Assembly: GCF_035961655.1 (NCBI RefSeq)
Contig: NZ_CP108393.1
Coordinates: forward strand, 4,478,501 to 4,542,500
DNA length: 64,000 bases
Source: Streptomyces sp. NBC_01317
GTDB lineage: Bacteria; Actinomycetota; Actinomycetes; Streptomycetales; Streptomycetaceae
Direction: 5' to 3'
The notes under the pieces are model-generated. The model saw only the letters and a list, made by a program, of their open reading frames with translations. It ran no database searches and was not told the origin of the DNA. Shown here piece after piece: positions 8,383 to 18,792 of the stretch. The first letter of the stretch is position 1; each line of letters opens with the position of its first letter. A program made the translations under genes and the position numbers.

Positions 8383-9317
8383 CGTGCACCCGCCGTTTCC
8401 GCGCTACGCGCCGCGATGTCGAGGAAAGCGTCTTCGAGCGAGGCGGACCGCGCGTCCAGCTCCGCCAGCTGTATGCCCGACTCCCGTGCCCACCGAAGGA
8501 GTTCGTGCAGATCCTCCTGGAGCCGCCGGGTACGGATCTCGATCCGCCGCCCCTCCGCGCCGGCCCGCAGCGACAGCGGCAGCCGTTCGGGCGGGACGTC
8601 GTCGGGCAGGACGAACCGGATCGTGGCCGGCCGCGCCTCGGTCACCTCGGCCGGTGTGCCGGAGGTCACGATGCGCCCCTGGTGCATGATCGCCAGCCGG
8701 TCGGCCAGGGCCTCGGCCTCCTCCAGGTAGTGCGTGGTCAGCAGGACGGTCGTGCCCTCGTCCCGCAGTTCCCGTACCAACTCCCAGGTGTCGCGACGCC
8801 CTTCGGCGTCCAGCCCGGTGGTCGGCTCGTCGAGGAAGAGCACCTCGGGTCGGCCCAGCAGCGCCAGCGCCAGATCCAGGCGCCGCCGCTCGCCGCCCGA
8901 CAGCTGCTTGACCCGGACCCGGGCCCGCGCGGTGAGCCCGACCAGGCCCAGCGCCTCGTCGGTCGGCCGCGCGCCGCTGGTGCAGCCTGCGCACATCCGT
9001 ACCGTCTCCGCGACGGTCAGGTCGGAGGGGAAGCCGCCCTCCTGGAGCATCACGCCGATCCGGGGGCGGACGGCGGCGCGCTCGGTGTACGGGTTGTGGC
9101 CGAGGATCCGTACGCCTCCGCCGCTAGGGCGGGCGAGGCCTTCCAGCACCTCCACGGTGGAGGTCTTGCCCGCGCCGTTCGTGCCGAGCAGGGCGAACAG
9201 TTCGCCGCGTCCGACGGAGAAGGAGACGCCGTCCACGGCGGTGAAGCCGCCGCTGTAGGTACGGCGCAGCTCGTCGGTCTCGATGACAGGGTCGTCGGGG
9301 TGGGAAGTCGGTGTCAT
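8379..9317 (-). CDS. ABC exporter ATP-binding protein, DrrA-like
   Basis: A 312-residue ATPase that energises the coupled permease. Visible motifs are Walker A GTNGAGKTS at residues 45-53, Q-loop VMLQEGGFPSDLTV, signature QLSGGERRRLDLALALL, Walker B EVLFLDEPTTGLD, and the switch His in LLTTHYLEEAE. A C-terminal accessory region of about 80 residues follows, as in DrrA-type proteins. I start at the ATG at 9317 (MTPTSHPDD), with GGAAG just upstream. A longer open frame back to 9407 exists but reads as non-protein. The upstream end faces the tRNA-Gly terminator, so the operon promoter should lie within about 9318-9420. Confidence 0.95.
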   Translation of the reverse strand: MTPTSHPDDPVIETDELRRTYSGGFTAVDGVSFSVGRGELFALLGTNGAGKTSTVEVLEGLARPSGGGVRILGHNPYTERAAVRPRIGVMLQEGGFPSDLTVAETVRMCAGCTSGARPTDEALGLVGLTARARVRVKQLSGGERRRLDLALALLGRPEVLFLDEPTTGLDAEGRRDTWELVRELRDEGTTVLLTTHYLEEAEALADRLAIMHQGRIVTSGTPAEVTEARPATIRFVLPDDVPPERLPLSLRAGAEGRRIEIRTRRLQEDLHELLRWARESGIQLAELDARSASLEDAFLDIAARSAETAGAR

Positions 9318-9420
9318 GTCTTCCAGGCTTCCGCCGGACCGGACCACTCGGCAGTGCGCGCTGTCATCGCCGCCGATGACATTTGTCATCGAGCACAGGG
9401 GACGCACACACGCACACGAA

Positions 9421-9450
9421 GAAGCCCCCGGTCGAATGACCGGGGGCTTC
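9421..9450 (-). terminator. terminator hairpin after tRNA-Gly copy 2
   Basis: Arms GAAGCCCCCGGTC (9421-9433) and GACCGGGGGCTTC (9438-9450) enclose a four-base loop. It closely resembles the hairpin at 5427-5455 and stands in the same position relative to an identical tRNA-Gly gene, ten bases beyond its 3' end on the - strand. Confidence 0.8.
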
Positions 9451-9459
9451 CCCTTCTTG

Positions 9460-9532
9460 AGCGGACGACCAGGTTCGAACTGGCGACCTCAACCTTGGCA
9501 AGGTTGCGCTCTACCAACTGAGCTACGTCCGC
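9460..9532 (-). tRNA. tRNA-Gly (anticodon GCC), copy 2
   Basis: Identical in sequence to the 5466-5538 gene: acceptor GCGGACG/CGTCCGC, anticodon GCC in CTTGCCAA, discriminator T, CCA not encoded. It lies 84 bases downstream of a tRNA-Gly(TCC) gene on the same strand, so the two are probably co-transcribed and stopped at the 9421-9450 hairpin. Confidence 0.97.
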
Positions 9533-9616
9533 ACGGCACCGAGATCGAGCAATCGATGCGTACTTCGCATCACCCTACCTGATCCACCGGAGTGGACCGA
9601 AGATCGAGCGATGCAG

Positions 9617-9688
9617 AGCGGGTGACAGGAATTGCACACTGCGCCTCCCCCTTGGAAAGGGGGCGTTCTACTACTGAACTACACCCGC
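9617..9688 (-). tRNA. tRNA-Gly (anticodon TCC)
   Basis: The - strand starts GCGGGTGTAGTTCAGTAGTA and folds with acceptor GCGGGTG/CACCCGC, an anticodon stem CCCCC/GGGGG around CTTTCCAA (anticodon TCC), and a T-arm around TGCAATTCC. The loop reads GTGCAATTC, so this T-loop has a TGCAA form where TTCGAA is common. Mature length is 72 bases with discriminator T and no encoded CCA. Confidence 0.95.
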
Positions 9689-9862
9689 ACGCTGCTTGGG
9701 GTCCGGCCCTTCGGCCTTGCCCTTCGGCGTGCTCCAGACTCTAGCCGATCAGTGAGGGTGGTTCCAACTCGGTTCGCCGCCGCGTCACCCGGCCGCCACG
9801 CGGCACCGCCCGCGGGTGCCGGCGACCGCCTCCGGCCCGGCACCCGGGCGGTGCCCCAGGCA

Positions 9863-10198
9863 TCAACTCGCTTCTCTGAAAGCCTCGTAGACGCGCTTCG
9901 GGATCCGGCCCCTGGCCGGTACCGCCATCTTGTGGGAGAGCGCCCACGCCCGGACGGCCGCCGGATCGGGGGCCAGGGCGGTGTGCCGGTAGGTGACGCG
10001 GTTCTTGCCGTTCCTGGCGGCGTTCGTCTGCCTGCGGCCCGCTGCCAGGTACGGAGCCAGGGCCTTGCGCAGTTTCTTCGCGTTGGCGGGATTGAGGTCG
10101 ATGACGTACGACTTCCCATCCAGGCCGAACGCGATCGTTTCCGCCGCTTCTCCGCCGTCGAGATCGTCGGAGAGTGTGACCACTACGCGCTGCGCCAC
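9863..10198 (-). CDS. lsr2: Lsr2-family nucleoid-associated protein (second paralogue type)
   Basis: A 111-residue H-NS-like silencer with the usual Lsr2 length. The N-terminal dimerisation domain reads AQRVVVTLSDDLDGGEAAET and then FGLDGKSYVIDLNPANAKKL. The C-terminal DNA-binding domain shows RAWALSHKMAVPARGRIPKR, whose RGR is the AT-hook-like minor-groove motif of the family. The start is GTG at 10198, preceded by AAAGGA at about 9 bases. Streptomyces usually have two paralogues; the position next to purSQL matches, as I recall, the lesser-studied one (LsrL) and not the major silencer Lsr2. The linker is richer in Asn/Arg/Lys than in the mycobacterial protein. Confidence 0.93.
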   Translation of the reverse strand: MAQRVVVTLSDDLDGGEAAETIAFGLDGKSYVIDLNPANAKKLRKALAPYLAAGRRQTNAARNGKNRVTYRHTALAPDPAAVRAWALSHKMAVPARGRIPKRVYEAFREAS

Positions 10199-10629
10199 GG
10201 ATATCCGTCCTTTCTTGCGGTACCGCCTCGCCCGAGGCCGTCCGGAAACACGGCTGACGTGCGGCGATACCGGCCTTCCGGCTGTTAAGGGACAATGCAG
10301 CTTTCCGCTGTATTCCTTTGTACAGCGGTCGGCCCGGCATTGTGAAGCCCAGCCAATTGCATCAGCGTGTCTCGCGGCAATGGGGGAACCCGACTTTTTC
10401 CCGCGATTTTCCCTGGTGTACCACCCTCCGGAAATCATGGCCTGATCTGCGGCGGGGCTTCGGGGGCAGCGTATCCCTGTTCATATCTACTCGCGTAGAT
10501 TTTCTGGCCGGGTACGCTGAGGGGAGCTCGGGGGGTCGAGGGGGATTCCCCTGGAGAACACGGCAGAACACAGCAGAACGCAGCAGGAACGCAGCGGAAC
10601 ACAGCCGCACCACACCACCGGGAGTGCCA
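10199..10629. promoter_or_regulatory. divergent intergenic region between lsr2-like gene and purS
   Basis: No gene is visible in these 430 bases. The lsr2 side (10199-10300) should contain the promoter of that gene. The middle (10300-10440) is less GC-rich than its surroundings. The purS side contains a 16-base palindrome (listed separately), a G-rich run and an A/C/G-rich stretch (10560-10610) made of repeated CAGAACACAGCAGAACGCAG-like units just before purS. Confidence 0.6.
10485..10500. promoter_or_regulatory. 16-base perfect palindrome upstream of purSQL, candidate operator
   Basis: ATCTACTCGCGTAGAT has arms ATCTAC and GTAGAT around TCGC and is followed by a T run. It lies 130 bases before purS. 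Its size and symmetry suit a dimeric repressor. The identity of the regulator is not known to me. Confidence 0.5.
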
Positions 10630-10881
10630 GTGGCACGCGTCGTAGTCGACGTCATGCTCAAGCCGGAGATCCTCGACCCGCAGGGCCAGGCGGTGCAGCG
10701 CGCGCTGCCCCGGCTGGGCTTCGAGGGGATCGCCGACGTCCGTCAGGGAAAGCGCTTCGAACTGGAGGTGGCGGGGCCGGTCGACGAGGCCGCCCTCGCC
10801 CGTATCCACGAGATGGCCGAGACCTTCCTCGCCAACACCGTCATCGAGGACTTCGTCGTGAAGGTCGAGGAGTCGAAGTGA
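10630..10881 (+). CDS. purS: FGAM synthase subunit PurS
   Basis: An 83-residue small subunit of the three-part formylglycinamidine synthase. It dimerises and bridges PurL and PurQ for ammonia transfer. The sequence [20 protein letters not shown], followed by [20 protein letters not shown] and a C-terminal [10 protein letters not shown] strand, is diagnostic. I use the GTG at 10630 because GGGAG lies 6-7 bases before it; an in-frame GTG six bases earlier sits on top of that site. The stop overlaps the purQ GTG start (GTGA), so the genes are coupled. Confidence 0.96.
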   Translation: MARVVVDVMLKPEILDPQGQAVQRALPRLGFEGIADVRQGKRFELEVAGPVDEAALARIHEMAETFLANTVIEDFVVKVEESK

Positions 10882-11557
10882 CCGCTCGTATCGGAGTCGT
10901 CACCTTCCCCGGCACGCTGGACGACCGGGACAGCCTGCGGGCCGTCCGGATCGCCGGCGCGGAGCCCGTCCCGCTCTGGCACCGCGACAAGGACCTCCAC
11001 CAGGTCGACGCGGTCGTCCTGGCCGGCGGTTTCAGTTACGGCGACTATCTGCGGGCCGGCGCCATCTCCCGGTTCTCGCCGGTCATGGCCACGGTGATCG
11101 AGCAGGCGAAGGCCGGTATGCCGGTCCTCGGAATCTGCAACGGCTTCCAGATCCTCACCGAGTCGCATCTGCTGCCGGGCGCCATGCTGCGCAACAATCA
11201 CCTGCACTTCATCTGCCGCGATCAGAAACTGCGCGTGGAGAGTGCCGACACCGCCTGGACCGCCGACTATTCCGCGGGCCAGGAAATCTCCGTCCCCCTC
11301 AAGAACATCGACGGCCGGTACGTCGCCGACGAGCGCACGCTCGACGCGCTGGAGGCCGAGGGCCGGGTCGCGTTCCGCTACCTGGACGGCAACCCGAACG
11401 GTTCGCTGCGCGACATCGCCGGCGTCTCGAACGCGGCCGGCAACGTCGTCGGCCTGATGCCGCACCCCGAGCACGCCGTGGAGCCGCTGATCGGTACGGG
11501 CCGTACCGACGGCCTGGGATTCTTCACCTCGATCCTGAAGAAGCTGGTAAGCGCCTG

Positions 11558-11558
<1 letters not shown>
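10878..11558 (+). CDS. purQ: FGAM synthase glutaminase subunit PurQ
   Basis: A 226-residue class I glutamine amidotransferase that supplies ammonia to PurL. The catalytic nucleophile is Cys87 in GICNGFQIL, and the His/Glu pair is in [11 protein letters not shown] near residue 195. The N-terminus [20 protein letters not shown] is typical of the short PurQ. It starts with GTG overlapping the end of purS and its stop TGA overlaps the purL ATG by one base, so the three subunits are made in coordinated amounts. Confidence 0.97.
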
Positions 11559-13807
<2,249 letters not shown>

Positions 13808-13900
13808 TTCCGGCCGTGGTTGGCTGGGCGCGCACGTGTTCGGACGTGCGTACGCGTCCCGCCGTGCGCACAGGACACGCATGACCGAGGGATGGACCGC

Positions 13901-14107
13901 ATGGCGTTCGAGTACAAGGTCGTGACGTTCCGGGAATCGCTCATCGGCGACGCCCTGGACAGCGACAAGCTGGAGAAGACGCTCAACAAGCACGCCGAGG
14001 ACGGGTGGGCCCTCAAGGCCATCACCGCGGCGGACGTCAAGGGCCGCCTGGGCCCCGGCGCCGTCGAGGGTCTGCTGCTGACGCTGGAGCGCCCGCGCCA
14101 GGCGTGA
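13901..14107 (+). CDS. DUF4177-type small protein
   Basis: A 68-residue protein, AFEYKVVTFRESLIGDALDS, with DKLEKTLNKHAEDGWALKAI and a C-terminal strand EGLLLTLERPRQ. The E-Y-K-V-V ... L-N-x-x-A-x-x-G-W pattern is that of DUF4177, a small beta-alpha-beta domain of unknown function. I use the ATG at 13901, about 8-10 bases after CGAGGG; another ATG nine bases earlier is too close to that site. It may be transcribed from purL, or from its own promoter in the 93-base gap. A clear hairpin follows at 14146-14184. Confidence 0.8.
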   Translation: MAFEYKVVTFRESLIGDALDSDKLEKTLNKHAEDGWALKAITAADVKGRLGPGAVEGLLLTLERPRQA

Positions 14108-14145
14108 AGTCGTTGAAGTCGTTGATGTCGATGTCGTGAGCAGGC

Positions 14146-14184
14146 CCTGAGCCTCCGCCCGGATCCACCGGCCGGAGGCTCAGG
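14146..14184 (+). terminator. intrinsic-terminator-like hairpin
   Basis: Arms CCTGAGCCTCCG (14146-14157) and CGGAGGCTCAGG (14173-14184) pair perfectly over 12 bases around a 15-base loop. The hairpin follows the DUF4177 gene and precedes the next start by 30 bases. There is no long T run, which is usual for Streptomyces terminators. Confidence 0.65.
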
Positions 14185-14213
14185 CCATTCCCCCCTCGGT
14201 TAGCCTCGCCGTC

Positions 14214-15014
14214 ATGCCCCCGGCCAAGAAGCGCATGCGCAAGTACGACCCCGAGAAGATCCGAGCCGCCGTCCTGGCGCAGTTCGCGGCTGTACGGGAA
14301 GCCGTCGCCGGGCTCACCGAAGCGCAGCTGGCCCTGCCGGCCACCGGGCTCGACGGCTGGACGGTACGGGACCTGGCAGCGCACCTCGCGATGGTGGTCG
14401 AGTCGGTCACCCGCGCCGCCGAAGGACCCGAGGTCGCGCCGGGCGGACCGGTGGTCGGACTGGACGAGTGGCCGTTCGCGACGGCCGAGTACGCGGACAG
14501 CATCAGCGAGGACGTACGGGCGCTCGCCGCCTCCGCGCCGGTCGAGGAGGTCTTCGCGCGGGCCGCGGACCGGGTCGCGGCGGCGCTGCCGGAGGCGGCG
14601 GACGAGCGGCTGGTGCCGGTACGGGTCGGGACGATGCGTCTGGCGGACTTCCTGGTCACCCGTACCGTCGAGCTGGTCGTCCACACCGACGACCTGAACC
14701 GCGCGACCGGGCTGGCTGTCCCGTACGACCGCCAGACCCTCGCCGCCTGCACGCGGCTGCTCGCGGACGGGCTCGCGGTGAAGGCGCCCGGGGCGTCGAC
14801 CGAGGTACGGATCCCGCCGTACGCGGTGGTCCAGTGCGTGGCGGGCCCTCGCCACACACGCGGCACCCCACCGAACGTTGTGGAGACGGACCCGCTCACC
14901 TGGATCCGGCTGGCCACGGGCCGTACGACGTGGGCGGCGGCCCTGGAATCGGCGAACGTGAGCGCGAGCGGCGAACGCGCGGACCTGTCCGGCCTGCTCC
15001 CGTTGATGAGTTAG
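14214..15014 (+). CDS. maleylpyruvate isomerase-family, mycothiol-dependent enzyme (DinB-like fold)
   Basis: A 266-residue protein with the N-terminal four-helix domain shared by mycothiol-dependent maleylpyruvate isomerases: IRAAVLAQFAAVREAVAGLT, then LDGWTVRDLAAHLAMVVESV, whose His is one of the metal-binding residues. RTVELVVHTDDLNRATGL follows near residue 160 with a second conserved His. A C-terminal sterol-carrier-like region follows. The reaction is unknown; family members use the thiol mycothiol, the actinobacterial counterpart of glutathione. ATG at 14214 is the only sensible start. Its end overlaps the converging DUF397 gene by four bases. Confidence 0.85.
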   Translation: MPPAKKRMRKYDPEKIRAAVLAQFAAVREAVAGLTEAQLALPATGLDGWTVRDLAAHLAMVVESVTRAAEGPEVAPGGPVVGLDEWPFATAEYADSISEDVRALAASAPVEEVFARAADRVAAALPEAADERLVPVRVGTMRLADFLVTRTVELVVHTDDLNRATGLAVPYDRQTLAACTRLLADGLAVKAPGASTEVRIPPYAVVQCVAGPRHTRGTPPNVVETDPLTWIRLATGRTTWAAALESANVSASGERADLSGLLPLMS

Positions 15015-15229
15015 CGCAGGTCCGCTTCCGCCGCGAGAGCGACGAGCGCGGTCCACGCGGCGGGGGTCAGCATGAGCACCGGGCCCGTCGGCATCTTGCT
15101 GTCCCGGACGGGGATCAGTCCGGTGGCGGTGAGAGCGGCGGGGGCGAACTCGACGCAGTTGCCGCCGTCGGTGTTGCTGTAGCTCGACTTGATCCACTCC
15201 ACGTGGGGCGTCTCCTGCGAAATGCTCAT
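15011..15229 (-). CDS. DUF397 domain small protein
   Basis: A 72-residue protein containing VEWIKSSYSNTDGGNCVEFA and IPVRDSKMPTGPVLMLTPAA, the signature of DUF397. In Streptomyces such genes are nearly always paired with a DUF5753/XRE regulator, as here, and the pairs affect development and antibiotic production (WhiJ/AbaA-like systems). Some authors compare them to toxin-antitoxin pairs. The start ATG at 15229 overlaps the stop of the upstream regulator by four bases, so they are coupled. Confidence 0.93.
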   Translation of the reverse strand: MSISQETPHVEWIKSSYSNTDGGNCVEFAPAALTATGLIPVRDSKMPTGPVLMLTPAAWTALVALAAEADLR

Positions 15230-16056
15230 GTGGAAAGTGCCTCCATGGGGGATGCGATGAGGGCGCCGGTCTCGCGGGGAGACAGCGCGTTGGCCCTCAT
15301 CACATCGTAGGCCCGGCGGTGCCGGGCCACACTGGCCGCGTCTTCCAGCAACTGGCCCGTGGTGATGCTCTCTTCGTAGGCGACGCTTGTTCCGTTGTCC
15401 AGAGTCAGAAGCGTCAGCGAGCCGCCCAGCAGCGCGTGTGCCCTGTGCCGGAACGGCAGGACCTGGATGATTCCGACCGGACTGTCCACGAGGGGCAACA
15501 GCGCTTCCAGCTGCGCCCGCATCACCTCCGGCGCGCCGATGGTGCGCCGCAGGACGCCCTCGTCCAGGATCACGGACAGGTAGGGCCGAGCCGCTCCTTG
15601 CAGCAGGCTTTGTCGGCCCATGCGCGCCGCGACCTTCTCGCCGATGTCGGCGGGGGTGGACTCGGGGTTGCCCTGCCTGAGGAGTTCGCGCGCGTACGCC
15701 TCCGTCTGGACGAGTCCCGGGACAGTGTGCCCGGAGTACTCCTCGATCGTCACGGCCCGCGCCTCCAACTCCATGCGCCGCCGGTACTTGTCCGGATGGA
15801 CCTCGTTGCGTGCCAGCGCGTACAGCTTCGCGAACAGCCCGTCCGTCCCGAACGCCGCGTCCAGCTTGGCCGCGAGGTCCGGGGCGATCATCGCTTGCGC
15901 CGTCTCGTAGCGGTGCAGCGAACTCCGCGAGTATCTGATGACGGCCGCCAGGTCCTCCAGAGACATCCCAGCCTGTTCGCGCAACCTGCGCATCTCGGAT
16001 CCGAACAGGTGCCGGACCGACCGGTCGGGGGTCAGTTCGCGAGGGCGTGGGGTCAT
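15226..16056 (-). CDS. XRE-family regulator with DUF5753 ligand domain
   Basis: A 276-residue WhiJ-like regulator. The N-terminal helix-turn-helix reads FGSEMRRLREQAGMSLEDLA and then VIRYSRSSLHRYETAQAMIA. The DUF5753 domain follows from about residue 95 with YSGHTVPGLVQTEAYARELL and ends LLEDAASVARHRRAYDVMRA. I choose the ATG at 16056 because GAGG lies about 7 bases upstream and homologues begin with a similar RPRELTPD. A longer version from GTG 16119 would add 21 residues encoded by a 9-base DNA repeat. It is coupled to the downstream DUF397 gene and probably binds its own promoter. Confidence 0.9.
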   Translation of the reverse strand: MTPRPRELTPDRSVRHLFGSEMRRLREQAGMSLEDLAAVIRYSRSSLHRYETAQAMIAPDLAAKLDAAFGTDGLFAKLYALARNEVHPDKYRRRMELEARAVTIEEYSGHTVPGLVQTEAYARELLRQGNPESTPADIGEKVAARMGRQSLLQGAARPYLSVILDEGVLRRTIGAPEVMRAQLEALLPLVDSPVGIIQVLPFRHRAHALLGGSLTLLTLDNGTSVAYEESITTGQLLEDAASVARHRRAYDVMRANALSPRETGALIASPMEALST

Positions 16057-16087
16057 GGGGGCAACCTCGATTCTCTGTGGGCCCTTC

Positions 16088-16114
16088 GAGACGTCTGAGA
16101 CGTCTGAGACGTCG
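16088..16114. repeat. three 9-base direct repeats (GAGACGTCT) upstream of the XRE gene
   Basis: GAGACGTCT, GAGACGTCT and GAGACGTCG follow each other without spacing. Each of the first two contains the self-complementary AGACGTCT. They lie 32-58 bases upstream of the chosen start of the XRE gene, a position suited to autoregulation. Confidence 0.6.
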
Positions 16115-16248
16115 GTCACTCAGGATCGTAGGCAGGGGCGCTGCCCCATTTCATACGGATGGTGACTCTGTGGTCACGGAGAGGGTTCTCGCGCCGGGGC
16201 GCCCCCACCCGCACGGAACCGTCCGTCCGTGTGATCCGTCCCACCCCC

Positions 16249-17076
16249 ATGCAGAAACAGCAGAGCACCGCAGTCACCGCCATCACCGCACTCGCGCTGC
16301 TCACCCTGGCGGCGTGCGGTACGGAGACCAGTTCGGGTACGAGGACGGGAGCGTCGGGCGACGACGCCTCCGTGCGGGAGTCGGCGCTCACCGGTGTGCG
16401 CTGGAACGTGGAGAGCGTGACGGTCGACGGGAGAAGGACCGCCGGGGCGGCGGGGACCTCCCTGGAGTTCGGCGACACGACGCAGGCGACGCTGGCCACC
16501 GGCTGTGACGAGTACGAGGTGGACGTGTCCGTCGCGGACGACACGGTGGCCGTGGGCAAGAAGCGGATGACGGCGACCGCCGATTGTGTGCTGAACCTCG
16601 ACGCTCTGGACAAGGCGCTGGACGCGGCCTTCACGGGGAAGCTCACGTCGAAGGTGACCGGCGACCGGCTCACGCTGACCTCCTCCGACGGCGACGTCCT
16701 CGCCCTGACCAGCGGACCTCCCGCGCCCCTGACCGGCACGAAGTGGACCGTGAACGCCCTGGCCTCGGACGGGAGCGCCGCCCGCCTGCCGGCCGGGACG
16801 GACGGTTCGGCGTCCTTCACGCTGGGCACCGACGGTTCCGTACAGGGCAATCTGGGCTGCAACGGATTCGGCGCCAGGGCGAAGGTCTCCGGCGACACCA
16901 TCACGTTCAGCCGGGTGATCTCGACAAAAATGGCCTGTACAGGCCCTCGGTCGGCGGTCGAGAAGCACTTGTTGAAGGTCCTGCGCGGCAAGGTCACGTA
17001 TGAGGTCAACCACGGTGGGCTGTGGCTGACCGGGGTGGACGGCGGACTCGCCGCACTGCCCGCCTCGAAGGCCTAG
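16249..17076 (+). CDS. secreted META-domain lipoprotein
   Basis: A 275-residue lipoprotein. The signal peptide TAITALALLTLAACG ends in a lipobox with the lipidated Cys at residue 23, so it should be anchored on the outer face of the membrane. Two META/HslJ-like domains follow: ALTGVRWNVESVTVDGR with TLATGCDEYEVDVSV, and LTGTKWTVNALASDGS with QGNLGCNGFGARAKVSGDTI and SRVISTKMACTGP. The paired Cys residues (GC-x-x-Y and GCNG ... TKMAC) are typical. Its function is unknown; E. coli HslJ is linked to heat and novobiocin resistance. I use the ATG at 16249 in preference to further upstream starts because the signal peptide begins there. It diverges from the XRE gene. Confidence 0.85.
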   Translation: MQKQQSTAVTAITALALLTLAACGTETSSGTRTGASGDDASVRESALTGVRWNVESVTVDGRRTAGAAGTSLEFGDTTQATLATGCDEYEVDVSVADDTVAVGKKRMTATADCVLNLDALDKALDAAFTGKLTSKVTGDRLTLTSSDGDVLALTSGPPAPLTGTKWTVNALASDGSAARLPAGTDGSASFTLGTDGSVQGNLGCNGFGARAKVSGDTITFSRVISTKMACTGPRSAVEKHLLKVLRGKVTYEVNHGGLWLTGVDGGLAALPASKA

Positions 17077-17255
17077 ACACCGCCTGCCACGGCCTCCGTA
17101 CCGGCCGGACGGGCCGCCGGAACCCACCCGCGCCCGTTCACCGGCCACCTCTGCCCGGCTACGTAAAGAAGCGAAAGCATCACGGAACGTACGGTCCGCA
17201 GGGGCGGTATCCGGCCACGTCCCATCCCCAATTCGGACCAGTGGTCGATCTCGCC

Positions 17256-17261
17256 TACACT
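17256..17261 (+). promoter_or_regulatory. candidate -10 box for a leaderless purF transcript
   Basis: TACACT ends seven bases before the purF GTG at 17269, with a weak TTCGGA about 18 bases upstream. A start point at normal spacing would fall at or within a base or two of the GTG. No Shine-Dalgarno sequence precedes the GTG. Confidence 0.45.
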
Positions 17262-17268
17262 CGGTGGC

Positions 17269-18792
17269 GTGCCTCGTGGTGATGGACGACTCAACCACGA
17301 CCTGCTCCCCGGTGAGAAAGGCCCCCAGGACGCGTGTGGCGTCTTCGGAGTCTGGGCCCCGGGCGAAGAGGTCGCCAAGCTCACCTATTTCGGACTGTAT
17401 GCCCTACAGCACCGTGGACAGGAGTCCGCGGGCATCGCAGTGAGCAACGGGTCCCAAATCCTGGTTTTCAAGGACATGGGCCTTGTCTCACAGGTCTTCG
17501 ACGAAACGTCCCTCGGCTCCCTCCTCGGCCATATCGCGGTGGGCCATGCCCGCTACTCCACCACCGGAGCCTCGGTGTGGGAGAACGCGCAGCCGACCTT
17601 CCGGGCGACGGCCCACGGCTCGATAGCGCTCGGTCACAACGGGAACCTGGTCAACACCGCCCAGCTCGCCGAGATGGTCGCCGACCTCCCCAAGGAAAAC
17701 GGCCGGCCCACGCGCGTGGCCGCCACCAACGACACCGACCTGGTCACGGCGCTCCTCGCCGGCCAGACGGACGACGACGGCAAGCCACTCACGGTCGAGG
17801 AAGCCGCCGCCAAGATCCTGCCCGACGTGCAGGGCGCCTTCTCGCTCGTCTTCATGGACGAGCACACCCTCTACGCCGCCCGTGACCCGCAGGGCATCCG
17901 CCCGCTTGTCCTCGGCCGGCTGGAGCGCGGCTGGGTCGTCGCCTCCGAGGGCGCCGCCCTCGACATCTGCGGCGCCTCCTTCGTCCGCGAGATCGAGCCC
18001 GGTGAGCTGATCGCCATCGACGAGAACGGTCTGCGGACCCAGCGATTCGCGGAAGCGAAGCCCAAGGGCTGTGTCTTCGAGTACGTCTACCTGGCGCGTC
18101 CCGACACGGACATCGCCGGTCGGAACGTGTATCTGTCCCGCGTGGAAATGGGCCGGAAACTCGCGAAAGAAGCGCCCGTCGAGGCCGATCTGGTCATAGC
18201 GACCCCGGAGTCCGGCACCCCGGCCGCCATCGGTTACGCCGAGGCGAGCGGAATCCCGTACGGCTCGGGACTCGTCAAGAACGCCTATGTCGGCCGGACC
18301 TTCATCCAGCCGTCCCAGACCATCCGCCAGCTGGGCATCCGGCTGAAGCTCAACCCCCTCAAGGAAGTCATCCGGGGCAAGCGCCTGGTGGTCGTGGACG
18401 ACTCGATCGTCCGCGGCAACACCCAGCGGGCGCTGGTCAAGATGCTCCGCGAGGCGGGCGCCGCCGAGGTCCACATCCGGATCTCGTCCCCGCCGGTCAA
18501 GTGGCCGTGCTTCTTCGGCATCGACTTCGCGACCCGCGCCGAGCTGATCGCCAACGGCATGACGATCGACGAGATCGGTGTCTCGCTGGGCGCCGACTCC
18601 CTCTCGTACATCTCCCTCGACGGGATGATCGAGGCGACCACCATCGCCAAGCCGAACCTCTGCCGTGCCTGCTTCGACGGCGAGTACCCGATGGATCTCC
18701 CCGATCCCGAGCTGCTCGGCAAGCAGCTGCTGGAGACCGAGCTGGCGGCGGGACCGGCCAACGCGGCCGCCGAGGCGCTCCGCCGCCCGTAG
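17269..18792 (+). CDS. purF: amidophosphoribosyltransferase
   Basis: PurF commits PRPP to purine synthesis by making phosphoribosylamine from glutamine. The 507-residue product has a short propeptide and then the glutaminase nucleophile Cys23 in DACGVFGVW, the N-terminal Ntn-hydrolase domain (LQHRGQESAGIAVS, GHARYSTTGASVWENAQP), and the phosphoribosyltransferase domain with the PRPP loop RLVVVDDSIVRGNTQRALV near residues 373-391. The C-terminal Cys residues in NLCRACFDGEYP suit the iron-sulfur form of the enzyme. It starts with GTG and has no ribosome site, which fits a leaderless mRNA. purM follows after 101 bases. Confidence 0.97.
   Translation: MPRGDGRLNHDLLPGEKGPQDACGVFGVWAPGEEVAKLTYFGLYALQHRGQESAGIAVSNGSQILVFKDMGLVSQVFDETSLGSLLGHIAVGHARYSTTGASVWENAQPTFRATAHGSIALGHNGNLVNTAQLAEMVADLPKENGRPTRVAATNDTDLVTALLAGQTDDDGKPLTVEEAAAKILPDVQGAFSLVFMDEHTLYAARDPQGIRPLVLGRLERGWVVASEGAALDICGASFVREIEPGELIAIDENGLRTQRFAEAKPKGCVFEYVYLARPDTDIAGRNVYLSRVEMGRKLAKEAPVEADLVIATPESGTPAAIGYAEASGIPYGSGLVKNAYVGRTFIQPSQTIRQLGIRLKLNPLKEVIRGKRLVVVDDSIVRGNTQRALVKMLREAGAAEVHIRISSPPVKWPCFFGIDFATRAELIANGMTIDEIGVSLGADSLSYISLDGMIEATTIAKPNLCRACFDGEYPMDLPDPELLGKQLLETELAAGPANAAAEALRRP

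Noticed and set aside
15011..16056. XRE/DUF397 pair as a novel toxin-antitoxin system
   Set aside because: The pairing is common and already described in Streptomyces as WhiJ/AbaA-like regulation, so it is listed as a known module.
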